Assembly: GCA_001017865.1 (NCBI GenBank)
Contig: LATQ01000001.1
Coordinates: 1,178,702 to 1,184,881 of the forward strand
Source of the DNA: Rhodococcus sp. IITR03
GTDB taxonomy: Bacteria; Actinomycetota; Actinomycetes; Mycobacteriales; Mycobacteriaceae
Length of the DNA stretch: 6,180 nt
Direction: 5' to 3'
The notes below the pieces were generated by a model. It did not search any database. It saw nothing but the letters and a program-made list of their open reading frames with translations, and had not been told where the DNA came from. The position numbers were made by a program, and so were the translations under genes. Shown piece after piece: positions 1 through 6,180 of this stretch. Every line of letters starts with the position of its first letter. Position 1 is the first letter of the stretch.

Positions 1-132
1 CCGGCGCGGGCGGCAACCGCCCGCAGGCTCAGCCCGTCCCAGCCGTGGGAGCGGAGCATCTCGCGGGTGGCGGTGAGGTCGGTTCGTTGTCTATTCGGGG
101 GTCGCGGGGCGCCCCGGAGCGGTGGTGGGCAT
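1..132 (-). CDS. TetR-family transcriptional regulator, N-terminal part only, probably frameshifted
   Basis: Read on the minus strand, bases 59 down to 1 encode MLRSHGWDGLSLRAVAARAG. This is the typical first half of a TetR DNA-binding domain (helix 1 end, then the LSLRAVAARAG start of the helix-turn-helix). The same frame extends upstream through TDLTATRE but shows no start codon. An ATG at 132-130 opens MPTTAPGRPATPE, a typical TetR leader, and then meets a stop at about 93. The two pieces are one base out of register (one extra or two missing), probably at the run of five C near 107-111. The rest of the gene lies off the left edge, so ligand and operator cannot be judged. It is transcribed divergently from the OYE-type reductase at 238, which suggests that it controls that gene as NemR controls nemA in E. 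coli (inference). An alternative is a decayed regulator. Confidence 0.62.
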
Positions 133-187
133 GGGATCCGTGATGTCGGGACCGAGTGGGAATCGATCTGGTGTGGAGTGTGACGAG

Positions 188-211
188 CGTTATAGTCGAA
201 GCGCAATTACG
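188..211. promoter_or_regulatory. Divergent promoter region with imperfect dyad, candidate TetR operator
   Basis: The 24-base segment has outer arms reading CGTNATNG and CNATNACG, with six of the eight outer positions pairing. Inside it lies TATAGT (191-196, plus), a good -10 hexamer for the reductase gene 42 bases downstream. TATAAC on the minus strand (194-189) could serve the TetR gene. No convincing -35 is visible for either direction. A repressor bound here would cover both start regions, the usual arrangement for a self-regulated TetR/target pair. The dyad is imperfect, so this is a proposal only. Confidence 0.33.
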
Positions 212-237
212 GTACCACTGGCATCGAAAGTAGGGGC

Positions 238-1435
238 ATGTCTTCGCCGCGACCCACCGTGTTCGAACCGGCCCGACTCGGGCCGCTCACCCTCCGCAAC
301 CGCATCGTCAAGGCGGCGACCTTCGAAGGCGTCATGCCAGGGGAGCCGTCAGCGACGAACTCGTCGAATTCCACGCCGAGGTCGCCCGCGGCGGCACCGC
401 CCTCACCACCGTCGCATACTGCTCGGTCTCACACGACGGCCGCGTCCACCGCGACACCCTCGTGCTCGACGCCGACTCCGTCCCCGGCCTGACCCGGCTC
501 ACCGACGCCGTGCACGCCGCCGGTGGTCTGGCATCCGCGCAGATCGGCCACGCCGGACTCGTCGCCAACCAGATCTCCAACAAGATGAAGACGCTCGCGC
601 CGTCCACACGCATCAGCGCCCCCGCCATGGGGCTCGTCCGCGGCGCGACACTCGAGCAGCTCGATCGGGTGGTCGAGGACTACGCACGCGCCGCGCGCTT
701 CGCCGTCGAGGCCGGATTCGACGCCGTCGAGGTCCACCTCGGGCACAACTATCTGCTCAGCTCCTTCATGAGCCCGAATCTCAACAAGCGCTCCGACAAG
801 TACGGCGGCAGCATCGCCAACCGCACCGCCTTCCCGCGTCGCGTGCTCGAGGCCGTCCGCACGGCAGTGGGGGAGGGGGTGGCCGTCATCGCGAAGTTCA
901 ACATGACCGACGGCGTGCCCCAAGGTCTGTGGCTCGACGAGTCGCTACCCATGGCCAAGCTCATCGAGTCCGACGGCACCATCCATGCCATGCAGCTCAC
1001 CGGCGGGAGCTCGCTGCTGAACGGGATGTACTTCTTCCGCGGTGACGTGCCGATGAAGGAGTTCCAGCGTCGCAGCCGAAGGTCGTCGGCTGGGGACTGA
1101 AGGTCTACGGGCCGAAGATCTTCCCGAAGCTCCCGTTCGAGGAGGCTTTCTTCCTGCCCATGGCACGGCAGTTCCGGGAGGAACTGAAGATCCCGCTGAT
1201 CCTGCTCGGCGGCATCAACCGGCTCGACACCATCGAGACGGCGCTCGACGAAGGTTTCGAGTTCGTCGCCATGGGTCGCGCGCTGCTGCGTGATCCGTAT
1301 CTCGTGCGCAAGTTCGAGGAGAAGACCGCACACGAAGGTCTGTGCATCCACTGCAACAAGTGCATGCCGACCATCTACACGGGCACGCGTTGTGTGATCC
1401 GCGAGACGCTGCGGGATGTGCCCGGCGCGGTCTGA
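238..1435 (+). CDS. NADH:flavin oxidoreductase, Old Yellow Enzyme family (two apparent frameshifts)
   Basis: This is a predicted FMN-dependent ene-reductase, a cytosolic (beta/alpha)8 barrel that reduces activated C=C bonds of enones or other electrophiles. Three collinear segments lie in three frames: 238 to about 338, about 342 to 1064, and about 1067 to 1435. Adding one base near 338 and one near 1065 gives a continuous 399-residue protein, the usual single-barrel length. Visible motifs are RLGPLTLRNRIVKAA near the N-terminus, QIGHAG, a HLGHNYLLSSFMSP active-site strand (about H167/H170) followed by DKYGGS and NR, then LLGGIN and MGRALLRDP for FMN phosphate binding. Near the C-terminus are C370-x2-C373-x2-C376-x9-C386, reminiscent of the Fe-S cysteines of 2,4-dienoyl-CoA reductase, although no FAD/NAD domain follows. 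The start follows GAAAGTAGGGGC. The divergent TetR neighbour probably regulates it. The substrate is unknown. Confidence 0.9.
337..342 (+). other. Apparent one-base loss in the OYE gene
   Basis: The frame opened at 238 reads KAATFEGVMP and then loses family similarity, while the next frame picks up at GAVSDELVEFHAEVARGG. Restoring one base (for example CC to CCC before AGGGGA) joins them as MPRGAVSDEL without a gap. Confidence 0.75.
1062..1068 (+). other. Second apparent one-base loss in the OYE gene
   Basis: The frame reads GDVPMKEF and then runs to a stop at 1100. The continuing frame reads ASQPKVVGWGLKVYGPKIF. One restored base in TTCCAGC (for example a third C) makes the protein continuous through to the C-terminal cysteine cluster. 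Confidence 0.72.
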
Positions 1436-1456
1436 GACCCTTGCGGTTCGCATCGG

Positions 1457-1486
1457 GGACGGGCCGGCCGGGCGACCGACCGGTCC
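1457..1486. repeat. Imperfect inverted repeat downstream of the OYE gene
   Basis: GGACGGGCCGG (1457-1467) and CCGACCGGTCC (1476-1486) can pair at 9 of 11 positions around an 8-base loop, 22 bases after the OYE stop codon. It could act as a weak U-tract-less terminator. GC-rich DNA forms such pairings by chance, so confidence is low. Apart from this repeat and the trxB promoter, the stretch 1436-1634 holds nothing I recognise. Confidence 0.25.
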
Positions 1487-1522
1487 GTACAGGGCGTCTG
1501 TGGCGGGACGCACGGCGGGAGG

Positions 1523-1548
1523 GGAACAACACCGTTTACCCTGGTGTT
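1523..1548 (+). promoter_or_regulatory. Candidate SigH/SigR-type promoter of trxB
   Basis: GGAAC (1523-1527) is followed after exactly 18 bases by GTT (1546-1548), which matches the GGAA(T/C)-N18/19-GTT pattern of promoters read by SigR of Streptomyces and SigH of mycobacteria. Thioredoxin/thioredoxin reductase genes are classical members of that disulfide-stress regulon. Transcription would begin near 1555, leaving a leader of about 80 bases before the trxB ATG. The match and position are seen directly; the sigma factor assignment is inference. A perfect TTGACA at 1547-1552 has no matching -10 at normal spacing. Confidence 0.55.
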
Positions 1549-1549
1549 G
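1527..1549. repeat. Perfect 7-bp inverted repeat inside the trxB promoter
   Basis: CAACACC (1527-1533) and GGTGTTG (1543-1549) form a perfect dyad separated by 9 bases. The arms overlap the end of the GGAAC element and cover the GTT element, so a protein bound here would compete with the sigma factor. It may be an operator for an unknown regulator, or chance. Confidence 0.45.
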
Positions 1550-1562
1550 ACAGTATCTGTAG

Positions 1563-2599
<1,037 letters not shown>

Positions 2600-2645
2600 T
2601 CCACCACCCCGTTCCACATTCCATCCCGAGATTCAGGAGACATCC

Positions 2646-2975
2646 GTGGCCGACAAGAACACCGTCACCATCACCGACTCGTCGTTCGTCGAGGACGTAC
2701 TGCAATCCGAGAAGCCCGTCCTCGTCGACTTCTGGGCCACCTGGTGCGGTCCGTGCAAGATGGTGGCTCCGGTTCTCGAGGAGATCGCGGCCGAGCACGG
2801 CGACAAGCTGACCGTCGCCAAGCTCGACATCGACGCCAATCCGTCGGCCGCACGCGACTACCAGGTCATGTCGATTCCCACGATGATCCTCTTCTCCGGT
2901 GGCAAGCCGACGAAGACGATCGTGGGGGCCAAGGGCAAGGCGGCGTTGCTTCGGGATCTCGCGGACGTCCTGTAG
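2646..2975 (+). CDS. trxA: Thioredoxin
   Basis: This is a complete 109-residue thioredoxin, the small cytosolic dithiol carrier that reduces protein disulfides and is recycled by the adjacent TrxB. The active site W33-C34-G35-P36-C37-K38 follows the canonical strand PVLVDFWAT. The buried Asp is D28, the cis-proline is P78 in SIPTMILF, and a Gly-rich KGKAALLRDL helix ends the fold. The start is GTG, supported by AGGAG six bases upstream. The reading frame is intact. It is the M. tuberculosis trxC (Rv3914) position in the conserved cluster. The upstream gap of 46 bases to trxB contains only the ribosome-binding site and no promoter that I can see. Confidence 0.97.
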   Translation: MADKNTVTITDSSFVEDVLQSEKPVLVDFWATWCGPCKMVAPVLEEIAAEHGDKLTVAKLDIDANPSAARDYQVMSIPTMILFSGGKPTKTIVGAKGKAALLRDLADVL

Positions 2976-2998
2976 TACCGTCCCAGGATCAACCTCTC

Positions 2999-3033
2999 GG
3001 ATGTGCCCGTGAGCCCGTATTCACGGCACATCC
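2999..3033. terminator. Hairpin between trxA and cwlM, possible factor-assisted terminator or attenuator
   Basis: GGATGTGCC (2999-3007) plus GTGA (3009-3012) pair with TCAC (3021-3024) plus GGCACATCC (3025-3033), giving 13 pairs with one bulged C and an 8-base loop. No T-tract follows, so it is not a standard intrinsic terminator. If one G is missing from the right arm (GGG read as GG), the stem becomes a perfect 14 bp. It starts 24 bases after the trxA stop and could separate trxBA expression from cwlM. Confidence 0.45.
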
Positions 3034-3109
3034 TTCATCCAACCCCCGTTCGATGCTGCCCAGCCCTCACGCCGGGCACCGATCCGGTCAGCACGGAAAG
3101 GCCCGATAC

Positions 3110-4286
3110 ATGCGCCCTCTTCGTCACGGCGACCACGGTCCGGCGGTCGCCGAGATCCGGAGCACCTTGCCGGCCTGGGCTTCCTGCACAACGAGCCCGA
3201 GGAGTCGGGCGACTGGATGGGATCGGACGTCCCCTTCGATCGTGAACTCGACGGAGCCGTGCGCGCGTTCCAGCAGCAGCGCGGTCTGCTCGTCGACGGG
3301 ATCGTAGGCCCCGCGACCTACCGTTCCCTGAAGGAAGCGTCGTACAAGCTCGGTGCGCGCACCTGATGTATCAGCTCTCCGCTCCGCTCTACGGCGACGA
3401 CGTCGCGGCCCTGCAGACCCGTCTGCAGGATCTCGGCTTCTACGTCGACCGCGTGGACGGCTACTTCGGTCCGAAGACCCACGAGGGTCTGTGCTCCTTC
3501 CAGCGCGAGATCGGACTCGCCTCCGACGGCATCTGCGGTGCCGAGACACTGCGCTCGCTCGAACTGCTCGGCACGCGTGTGTCGGGCGGGTCGCCCCACG
3601 CGATCTCCGAGGAGGAGATCGTGCGCCGCTCCGGTCCGCAGCTCAGCGGCAAGCGCATCGTCATCGACCCGGGTCTCGGCGGTAACACCCACGGCATCAT
3701 CGTGCCGAGCCCCCACGGTCCGATCTCTGAGGCCGACATCCTGTGGGATCTCGCGCGCCGGCTCGAGGGCCGGATGGCGGCGACGGGCATGGAGACCTTC
3801 CTGTCGCGGCCGTACCACGTGAACCCGACCGACGTCGAACGCGCGGGTACGTCCAACGCGTTCGGTGCCGACCTCATGATCTCGCTGCGGTGCGACGCGA
3901 GCCGCAGCCCCGCCGCGAACGGCATCGCGAGCTTCCACTACGGCAACTCGCACGGCTCCGAGTCGATGATCGGTCAGGTGCTCTCCGGCTACATCCAGCG
4001 CGAGATCGTCGCCCGCACGAACCTGCAGGACTGCCGTAGCCACGGCCGCACCTGGGACCTGCTGCGCCTGACGAACATGCCCACGGTGCAGATCGATCTC
4101 GGTTACCTCACCAACGAGCAGGACGCCGCGCTGCTCGCCGATCCGCGCAGCCGCGACATCATCGCCGAGGCGATCCTCATCGCGGTGAAGCGGCTGTACC
4201 TGCTCGGCCAGGACGACCAGCCGACCGGTACGTACACCTTCGCCGAGTTGCTCGCCGAGGAGCTGTCCATCTCCGACAGCCGCTAG
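3110..4286 (+). CDS. cwlM: CwlM, peptidoglycan-synthesis regulator with amidase_3 fold (two apparent frameshifts)
   Basis: It is named N-acetylmuramoyl-L-alanine amidase by family. In mycobacteria CwlM is a largely non-catalytic cytoplasmic protein that, when phosphorylated by PknB, activates MurA. Segments 3110-3169, 3170-3363 and 3364-4286 lie in three frames; adding one base near 3170 (TTGCC to TTGGCC) and one near 3363 (ACCTG to ACCCTG) gives 392 residues, close to the 406 of M. tuberculosis. Two peptidoglycan-binding_1 repeats come first (about 5-85 with AVRAFQQQRGLLVDGIVGPATY, and 88-160 with GFYVDRVDGYFGPKTHEGL). The amidase_3 domain follows at about 180-360. Zinc and catalytic positions are altered: DPGLGG (L190 for His), E208 kept, SLRCD (R261 for His), QIDLGYLTN (D330 for Glu). 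The tail PTGTYTFAEL keeps Thr373/375/377. The start has GGAAAGG eight bases upstream. Confidence 0.95.
3167..3173 (+). other. Apparent one-base loss in cwlM, first site
   Basis: The frame from ATG 3110 reads AVAEIRSTL and then departs. The following frame reads GLGFLHNEPEESGDW. TTGGCCGGC instead of TTGCCGGC would read LAGLGF, the expected end of the first helix of the peptidoglycan-binding repeat. Confidence 0.75.
3361..3368 (+). other. Apparent one-base loss in cwlM, second site
   Basis: ACCTGATG contains an apparent TGA stop overlapping an ATG, mimicking translational coupling of two genes. ACCCTGATG would read T-L-M and continue YQLSAPLYGDDVAALQ, aligning without a gap with the M. tuberculosis CwlM sequence as I recall it (GARTLYHQFGAPLYGDD). 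Confidence 0.78.
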
Positions 4287-4306
4287 CCGGCCCGTAGACG
4301 AGAAGA

Positions 4307-4344
4307 GGACCGCCCCCGCAGAGTCTGCGGGGGCGGTCCTTTTT
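4307..4344 (+). terminator. Intrinsic terminator of cwlM
   Basis: GGACCGCCCCCGCAG and CTGCGGGGGCGGTCC form a perfect 15-bp GC-rich stem around a three-base loop, followed directly by TTTTT (4340-4344). It lies 20 bases after the cwlM stop and 27 bases before the stop of the converging gene. The T-tract faces only the plus strand, so it protects the convergent minus-strand gene from read-through. Confidence 0.95.
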
Positions 4345-4370
4345 CGTCGGTGTCCGGTGGACGTATCGGT

Positions 4371-5060
4371 TCAGTGAGCGCCGACGGCCGAACCCGCGGT
4401 CAGGTCCGCGACGGTGAGAGAGGACTCCTCGAGAAGCCGGTCGAGTGCGGCCTCCACGGCGAGCTTCCACTCGTGGTCGCGGTCGAGCTCGAGACGCAGG
4501 CGCGGGTACCGGTAGTGCGGTGCGACGACCTCGAAGCCCATGTCCTCGAGGAAGTCGGCGTCGATCATGCACTCCGTGTCGGAGCATCCGAGTGCGGCCG
4601 TCGCGTGCGGCACATCGCTCACCTCCGACTCGGCGGTGCGCCGGATCCCGAAGGCCTCGATGGCACGGACGTTGCGGCGGACGAGGTCGGCGACGACACC
4701 GCGGATGAGGTCCGCTCCGACGTCCAGATCGACCGCGTGGGGTTCCGTCCGCATGGACGTCAGCAGGATCGCGTCGGCGCTGACGGGTGCGGTGGGGAAG
4801 GCCAGCGCGCGGGGCACCATGCCCGGGGGAGCGTAGAGCGCGCACCCGGCGGCCTTGTCGCCGATCGTCGCGATCTGGCCGCACGACCCCCATTCGAGAA
4901 GGACCATGGACAGCCATGCTTCCTTCTCGAACTCGGGGTCGGCGAACTGCTGAACGTCGGGCGCCGCGGTGGGATCCAACTCCCAGAACACGCACCGTCG
5001 CGCATGAGCAGGCAACTGCTCGATCCCACTCAGCGTGAGCGGTGATACTCGAGTCGACAC
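4371..5060 (-). CDS. Conserved actinobacterial protein of the Rv3916c type, GNAT-like acetyltransferase candidate
   Basis: This is an intact 229-residue protein from GTG 5060. Its position between cwlM and parB and its N-terminal sequence (RVSPLTL, then PAHARRCVFWELDP at about 17-30, KEAWL at 46-50, EWGSCGQ at 56-62) match the M. tuberculosis Rv3916c family as I remember it. Homologues are often annotated as GNAT N-acetyltransferases. The segment GADLIRGVVADLVRRN (115-130) followed by a strand (AIEAFG) resembles the acetyl-CoA binding loop-helix, but a clear Q/RxxGxG/A motif is not visible, so activity is unproven. No signal peptide or membrane segment is seen. GTG 5060 is preceded by GGAGG (5077-5073) at a rather long 12-base spacing and gives the usual M-S-x-R-V start; GTG 5078 in the same frame is an alternative (235 residues) with a weaker site. 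It lies 58 bases downstream of parB on the same strand and is probably cotranscribed with it. Confidence 0.88.
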   Translation of the reverse strand: MSTRVSPLTLSGIEQLPAHARRCVFWELDPTAAPDVQQFADPEFEKEAWLSMVLLEWGSCGQIATIGDKAAGCALYAPPGMVPRALAFPTAPVSADAILLTSMRTEPHAVDLDVGADLIRGVVADLVRRNVRAIEAFGIRRTAESEVSDVPHATAALGCSDTECMIDADFLEDMGFEVVAPHYRYPRLRLELDRDHEWKLAVEAALDRLLEESSLTVADLTAGSAVGAH

Positions 5061-5118
5061 GGGATAGCTCGCCTCCACGTCTTTCGTCTACAGACTGTTG
5101 TCCTGCTCCGACGAGGAG

Positions 5119-6180
5119 TCAAGAAAGGTCCGTCTGAGACTCCATCATCTTCACGATGCGTTCGAGATCGTCGACCGAACCGAACTCCACCACGATCTTG
5201 CCCTTGCGCTTGCCGAGGCTCACGGTCACGCGCGTGTCGAAGGAGTTCGACAGGCGCTCCGCGACGTCCTGCAGCCCGGGCATCTGGATGGGCTTCCGAC
5301 GCTTCTGCTGCGGAGCGTCGGGCGTGTCGTTGCGGTTGGCGAGCACGACGCTTCTTCCGTCGCCCGCACGGACAGGCCCTCGGCGACGATGCGTGCGGCG
5401 AGTGCCTCCTGAGCGTCGGCACCGGCCTCGAGCGCCAACAGGCACGCGCGTGCCGCCGACAGCACTCCGGCCGCCACGCGTCGTTGCACCGCGACCGGCA
5501 ACTTGAGCAGCCGGATCATGTTCGTGATGACCGGCCGCGACCGTCCGAGCCGACTCGCGAGTTCCTCGTGGGTGACCTCGAACTCTTCGAGCAACTGCTG
5601 ATAGGCCGCTGCCTCTTCGAGGGGGTTGAGCTGCACCCGGTGGATGTTCTCGAGCAGCGCGTCGCGCAGCAGCGATTCGTCCTCGGTGTCGCGGACGATC
5701 GCGGGGATCGTGTCGAGGCCCGCCTCCTGGACGGCACGCCAGCGACGCTCACCCATCACGAGCTGGAAGCGGTCGCCGTCGAGACGGCGGACCACGACCG
5801 GCTGCATGAGCCCGAACTCGCGGACGGAGTGGACGAGCTCGGCGAGCGCTTCCTCGTCGAAGACCTGACGCGGCTGCTTCGGGTTGGGCTCGATCCGGCC
5901 GATCGGGATCTCGAGGTACACCGCTCCGGTGGGGGAGGGGAGGGGTTCGCTCTCGGGCGTCGATCCGGACGCCCGTGCCGCTTCGTCTTCGACAGGCTCC
6001 GCCGGGGACGCGGGCGTCGGCGTCCGGCCGTCGCCGATGATGAGGTCGGCGGCTGCCGTGCCCAGACCGGAGGACGGGAGGTTCAGGACCGACGAGCCCG
6101 GGCGACGCGACGTGGCCGACTTGGACTGCCGCCCGAAGCGCGGCTTCGACCGGTGCACCCGCGCCGGTGCGGACTTGGCC
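5119..6180 (-). CDS. parB: Chromosome partitioning protein ParB, N-terminus beyond the right edge, one apparent frameshift
   Basis: ParB is the CTP-switched DNA clamp that loads at parS sites, spreads, and works with ParA and SMC in origin segregation. Visible from the N-terminal side are a Pro/Ala-rich linker, the CTP-binding region with [17 protein letters not shown], the GERRWRA box (about 5755-5735), [20 protein letters not shown], and the parS-reading helix-turn-helix [22 protein letters not shown] (about 5560-5497). The C-terminal dimer domain is [20 protein letters not shown], ending at the TGA at 5121-5119. The frame changes near 5349; one restored base gives [13 protein letters not shown]. 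Near 5440-5456 the conserved SAGHARALLALE reads [11 protein letters not shown], a net loss of three bases. The frame is open to base 6179 and the usual GLGRGLAALIP start motif is absent, so the true start is outside; GTG 6158 is internal. parA is expected beyond the edge. Confidence 0.95.
5346..5352 (-). other. Apparent one-base loss in parB
   Basis: Read on the minus strand, GAAGAAGCGTCGTGCTC should be GAAGAAGCGGTCGTGCTC (GG read as G) to give [11 protein letters not shown] and join the C-terminal dimerisation domain. As given, the frame runs on to 5226 with unrelated sequence. Confidence 0.78.
5438..5458 (-). other. Compensated three-base loss in parB
   Basis: The family-conserved VLSAGHARALLALE appears as [13 protein letters not shown]. 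Three one-base losses (GGG to GG, CC to C, CCC to CC) in a 20-base stretch explain both the missing Gly-His and the odd Cys while restoring the frame. Confidence 0.6.

Noticed and set aside
122..1045. Long arginine-rich open frame on the plus strand over the OYE gene
   Set aside because: It is an out-of-frame shadow in high-GC DNA, with no family resemblance and composition dominated by Arg/Pro/Ala.
1547..1552. TTGACA as a housekeeping -35 element for trxB
   Set aside because: No -10-like hexamer lies 16-18 bases downstream; the GGAAC-N18-GTT reading explains the site better.
3361..3368. TGATG overlap suggesting two translationally coupled genes, or a separate short cwlM starting at 3366
   Set aside because: The upstream frame is the first peptidoglycan-binding repeat of the same protein, and one restored C makes a gapless CwlM.
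3822..3837. parS-like CACGTG-centred sequence inside cwlM
   Set aside because: Only about 10 of 16 positions match the parS consensus; the flanks do not follow the palindrome and the bases are explained by the coding sequence (RPYHVNP).
6156..6158. GTG as the parB start codon
   Set aside because: The frame stays open to the window edge and the conserved N-terminal GLGRGLAALIP motif of ParB has not yet been reached, so the start lies outside.

Overview
The window is high-GC DNA from an actinobacterium of the Rhodococcus/Nocardia/Mycobacterium group, most likely Rhodococcus-like. The evidence is gene content and order: trxB-trxA-cwlM on the plus strand, converging on a small conserved gene (Rv3916c-type) and parB on the minus strand. 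This is the arrangement known near the replication origin in Mycobacterium tuberculosis (Rv3913-Rv3917c). The organism call is an inference from recalled protein sequences, not from a database search.

Layout. Bases 1-132 (minus) hold the N-terminal part of a TetR-family regulator that runs off the left edge. Bases 133-237 are a divergent promoter region with overlapping -10-like elements inside an imperfect dyad. Bases 238-1435 (plus) encode an Old Yellow Enzyme type NADH:flavin oxidoreductase. Bases 1436-1634 carry a candidate SigH/SigR-type thiol-stress promoter (GGAAC-N18-GTT) for trxB (1635-2599) and trxA (2646-2975). A hairpin lies between trxA and cwlM (3110-4286). cwlM ends at a strong intrinsic terminator, followed by the convergent Rv3916c-type gene (5060-4371) and parB (5119 to beyond the right edge).

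How the genes work together. TrxB passes NADPH electrons to TrxA, the main cytosolic disulfide reductase. CwlM is an amidase-fold protein whose active-site residues are mostly replaced. In mycobacteria it is a PknB-phosphorylated activator of MurA, and the C-terminal threonines are conserved here. ParB is the CTP-dependent parS-binding clamp of chromosome segregation. The TetR/OYE pair resembles a NemR/NemA-style electrophile-responsive module sitting next to the thiol system.

The most important warning is that the sequence appears to have repeated small base losses. Four plus-strand or minus-strand genes (OYE, trxB, cwlM, parB) are broken by six apparent single-base losses. parB also has a compensated three-base loss, and the TetR gene has a further shift. 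Most can be repaired by restoring one C or G to a short C/G run. Because trxB, cwlM and parB are conserved and important genes, consensus error is far more likely than gene decay. Coordinates below span the repaired genes. I see no new defence system, CRISPR array, mobile element or RNA gene.
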